Assembly: GCF_001294575.1 (NCBI RefSeq)
Contig: NZ_CP012676.1
Span: 1,426,001 to 1,490,000 of the forward strand
Length of the DNA stretch: 64,000 nucleotides
Reading direction: 5' to 3'
Origin: Pseudomonas versuta
Lineage (GTDB): Bacteria; Pseudomonadota; Gammaproteobacteria; Pseudomonadales; Pseudomonadaceae
Shown in pieces: positions 63,888-64,000 of the stretch (positions are counted from its first letter, which is position 1; each line of letters opens with the position of its first letter). Under the pieces are notes generated by a model. It made no database searches, had not been told where the DNA came from, and saw nothing but the letters and a program-made list of their open reading frames with translations. The position numbers and the translations under genes are program-made.

Positions 63888-64000
63888 TTGCCTTCATCAT
63901 TGGCTCCAGGGGGCCTGCTGTCCATGTGTTGTGCGTCGGGGGTAGCGGTTTTTTAAAATTCGAATTTAATAGTCATATTATTCAGCCGGTTGCTGATTTC

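Overview
The window is a chromosomal segment of a Pseudomonas, most likely of the fluorescens/fragi side of the genus. The evidence is the gacA-uvrC-pgsA-tRNA-Gly order, a TTG-started gacA, Pseudomonas-type REP palindromes, a benABCDK-catA-benE cluster with a BenR/XylS operator, glcDEFG, pcaIJ and a fadDx-type beta-oxidation operon. Almost the whole window is coding. No insertion sequence, prophage or CRISPR array was seen.

Layout. 1-7 kb: a probable steroid or lipid module with an MMPL/RND exporter (cut by the window edge), a PAS-LuxR regulator, an HsdA-like 3-alpha-hydroxysteroid dehydrogenase, a second SDR, a KshA-like Rieske oxygenase and an AraC regulator. 7-14 kb: a SulP transporter paired with a beta-carbonic anhydrase, an ArsP/YraQ-type permease, an IclR regulator, a small lipoprotein, a histidine phosphatase and a DUF1275 protein. 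14-19 kb: etfBA, a small conserved protein, and selD-selU (tRNA 2-selenouridine). 19-28 kb: an acyl-CoA ligase/SDR/thiolase/acyl-CoA dehydrogenase/enoyl-CoA hydratase operon, facing an acyl-CoA dehydrogenase and 3-hydroxyisobutyryl-CoA hydrolase pair and 3-hydroxybutyrate dehydrogenase. ETF made at 14 kb would take electrons from these dehydrogenases. 28-33.8 kb: ppiC; a DAHP synthase behind an aromatic-residue leader peptide and intrinsic terminator, then a second small Tyr-rich leader ORF; gacA; a frameshifted uvrC; pgsA; tRNA-Gly(GCC).

33.8-43.3 kb: an AT-rich stretch after the tRNA leads into a 1061-residue protein of about ten Ig-like domains, seven of them nearly identical 96-99-residue repeats, followed by its own type I secretion ABC/HlyD/TolC genes. 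43.4-51.7 kb: a shikimate-type MFS transporter and shikimate/quinate dehydrogenase divergent from a LysR regulator, a thioesterase, a GlxA-type regulator, an AAHS aromatic-acid transporter and pcaIJ. 51.7-59.5 kb: benzoate to catechol to cis,cis-muconate (benABCD, a decayed benK, catA, benE, benR). 59.6-63.8 kb: the glycolate oxidase genes glcDEFG.

The most notable items are the layered attenuation-like leader of the DAHP synthase gene, the tandem-repeat adhesin with dedicated exporter beside a tRNA, the KshA/HsdA module in a Pseudomonas, and two homopolymer-associated frameshifts (uvrC, benK). All functions are read from sequence by eye; no database search was possible.
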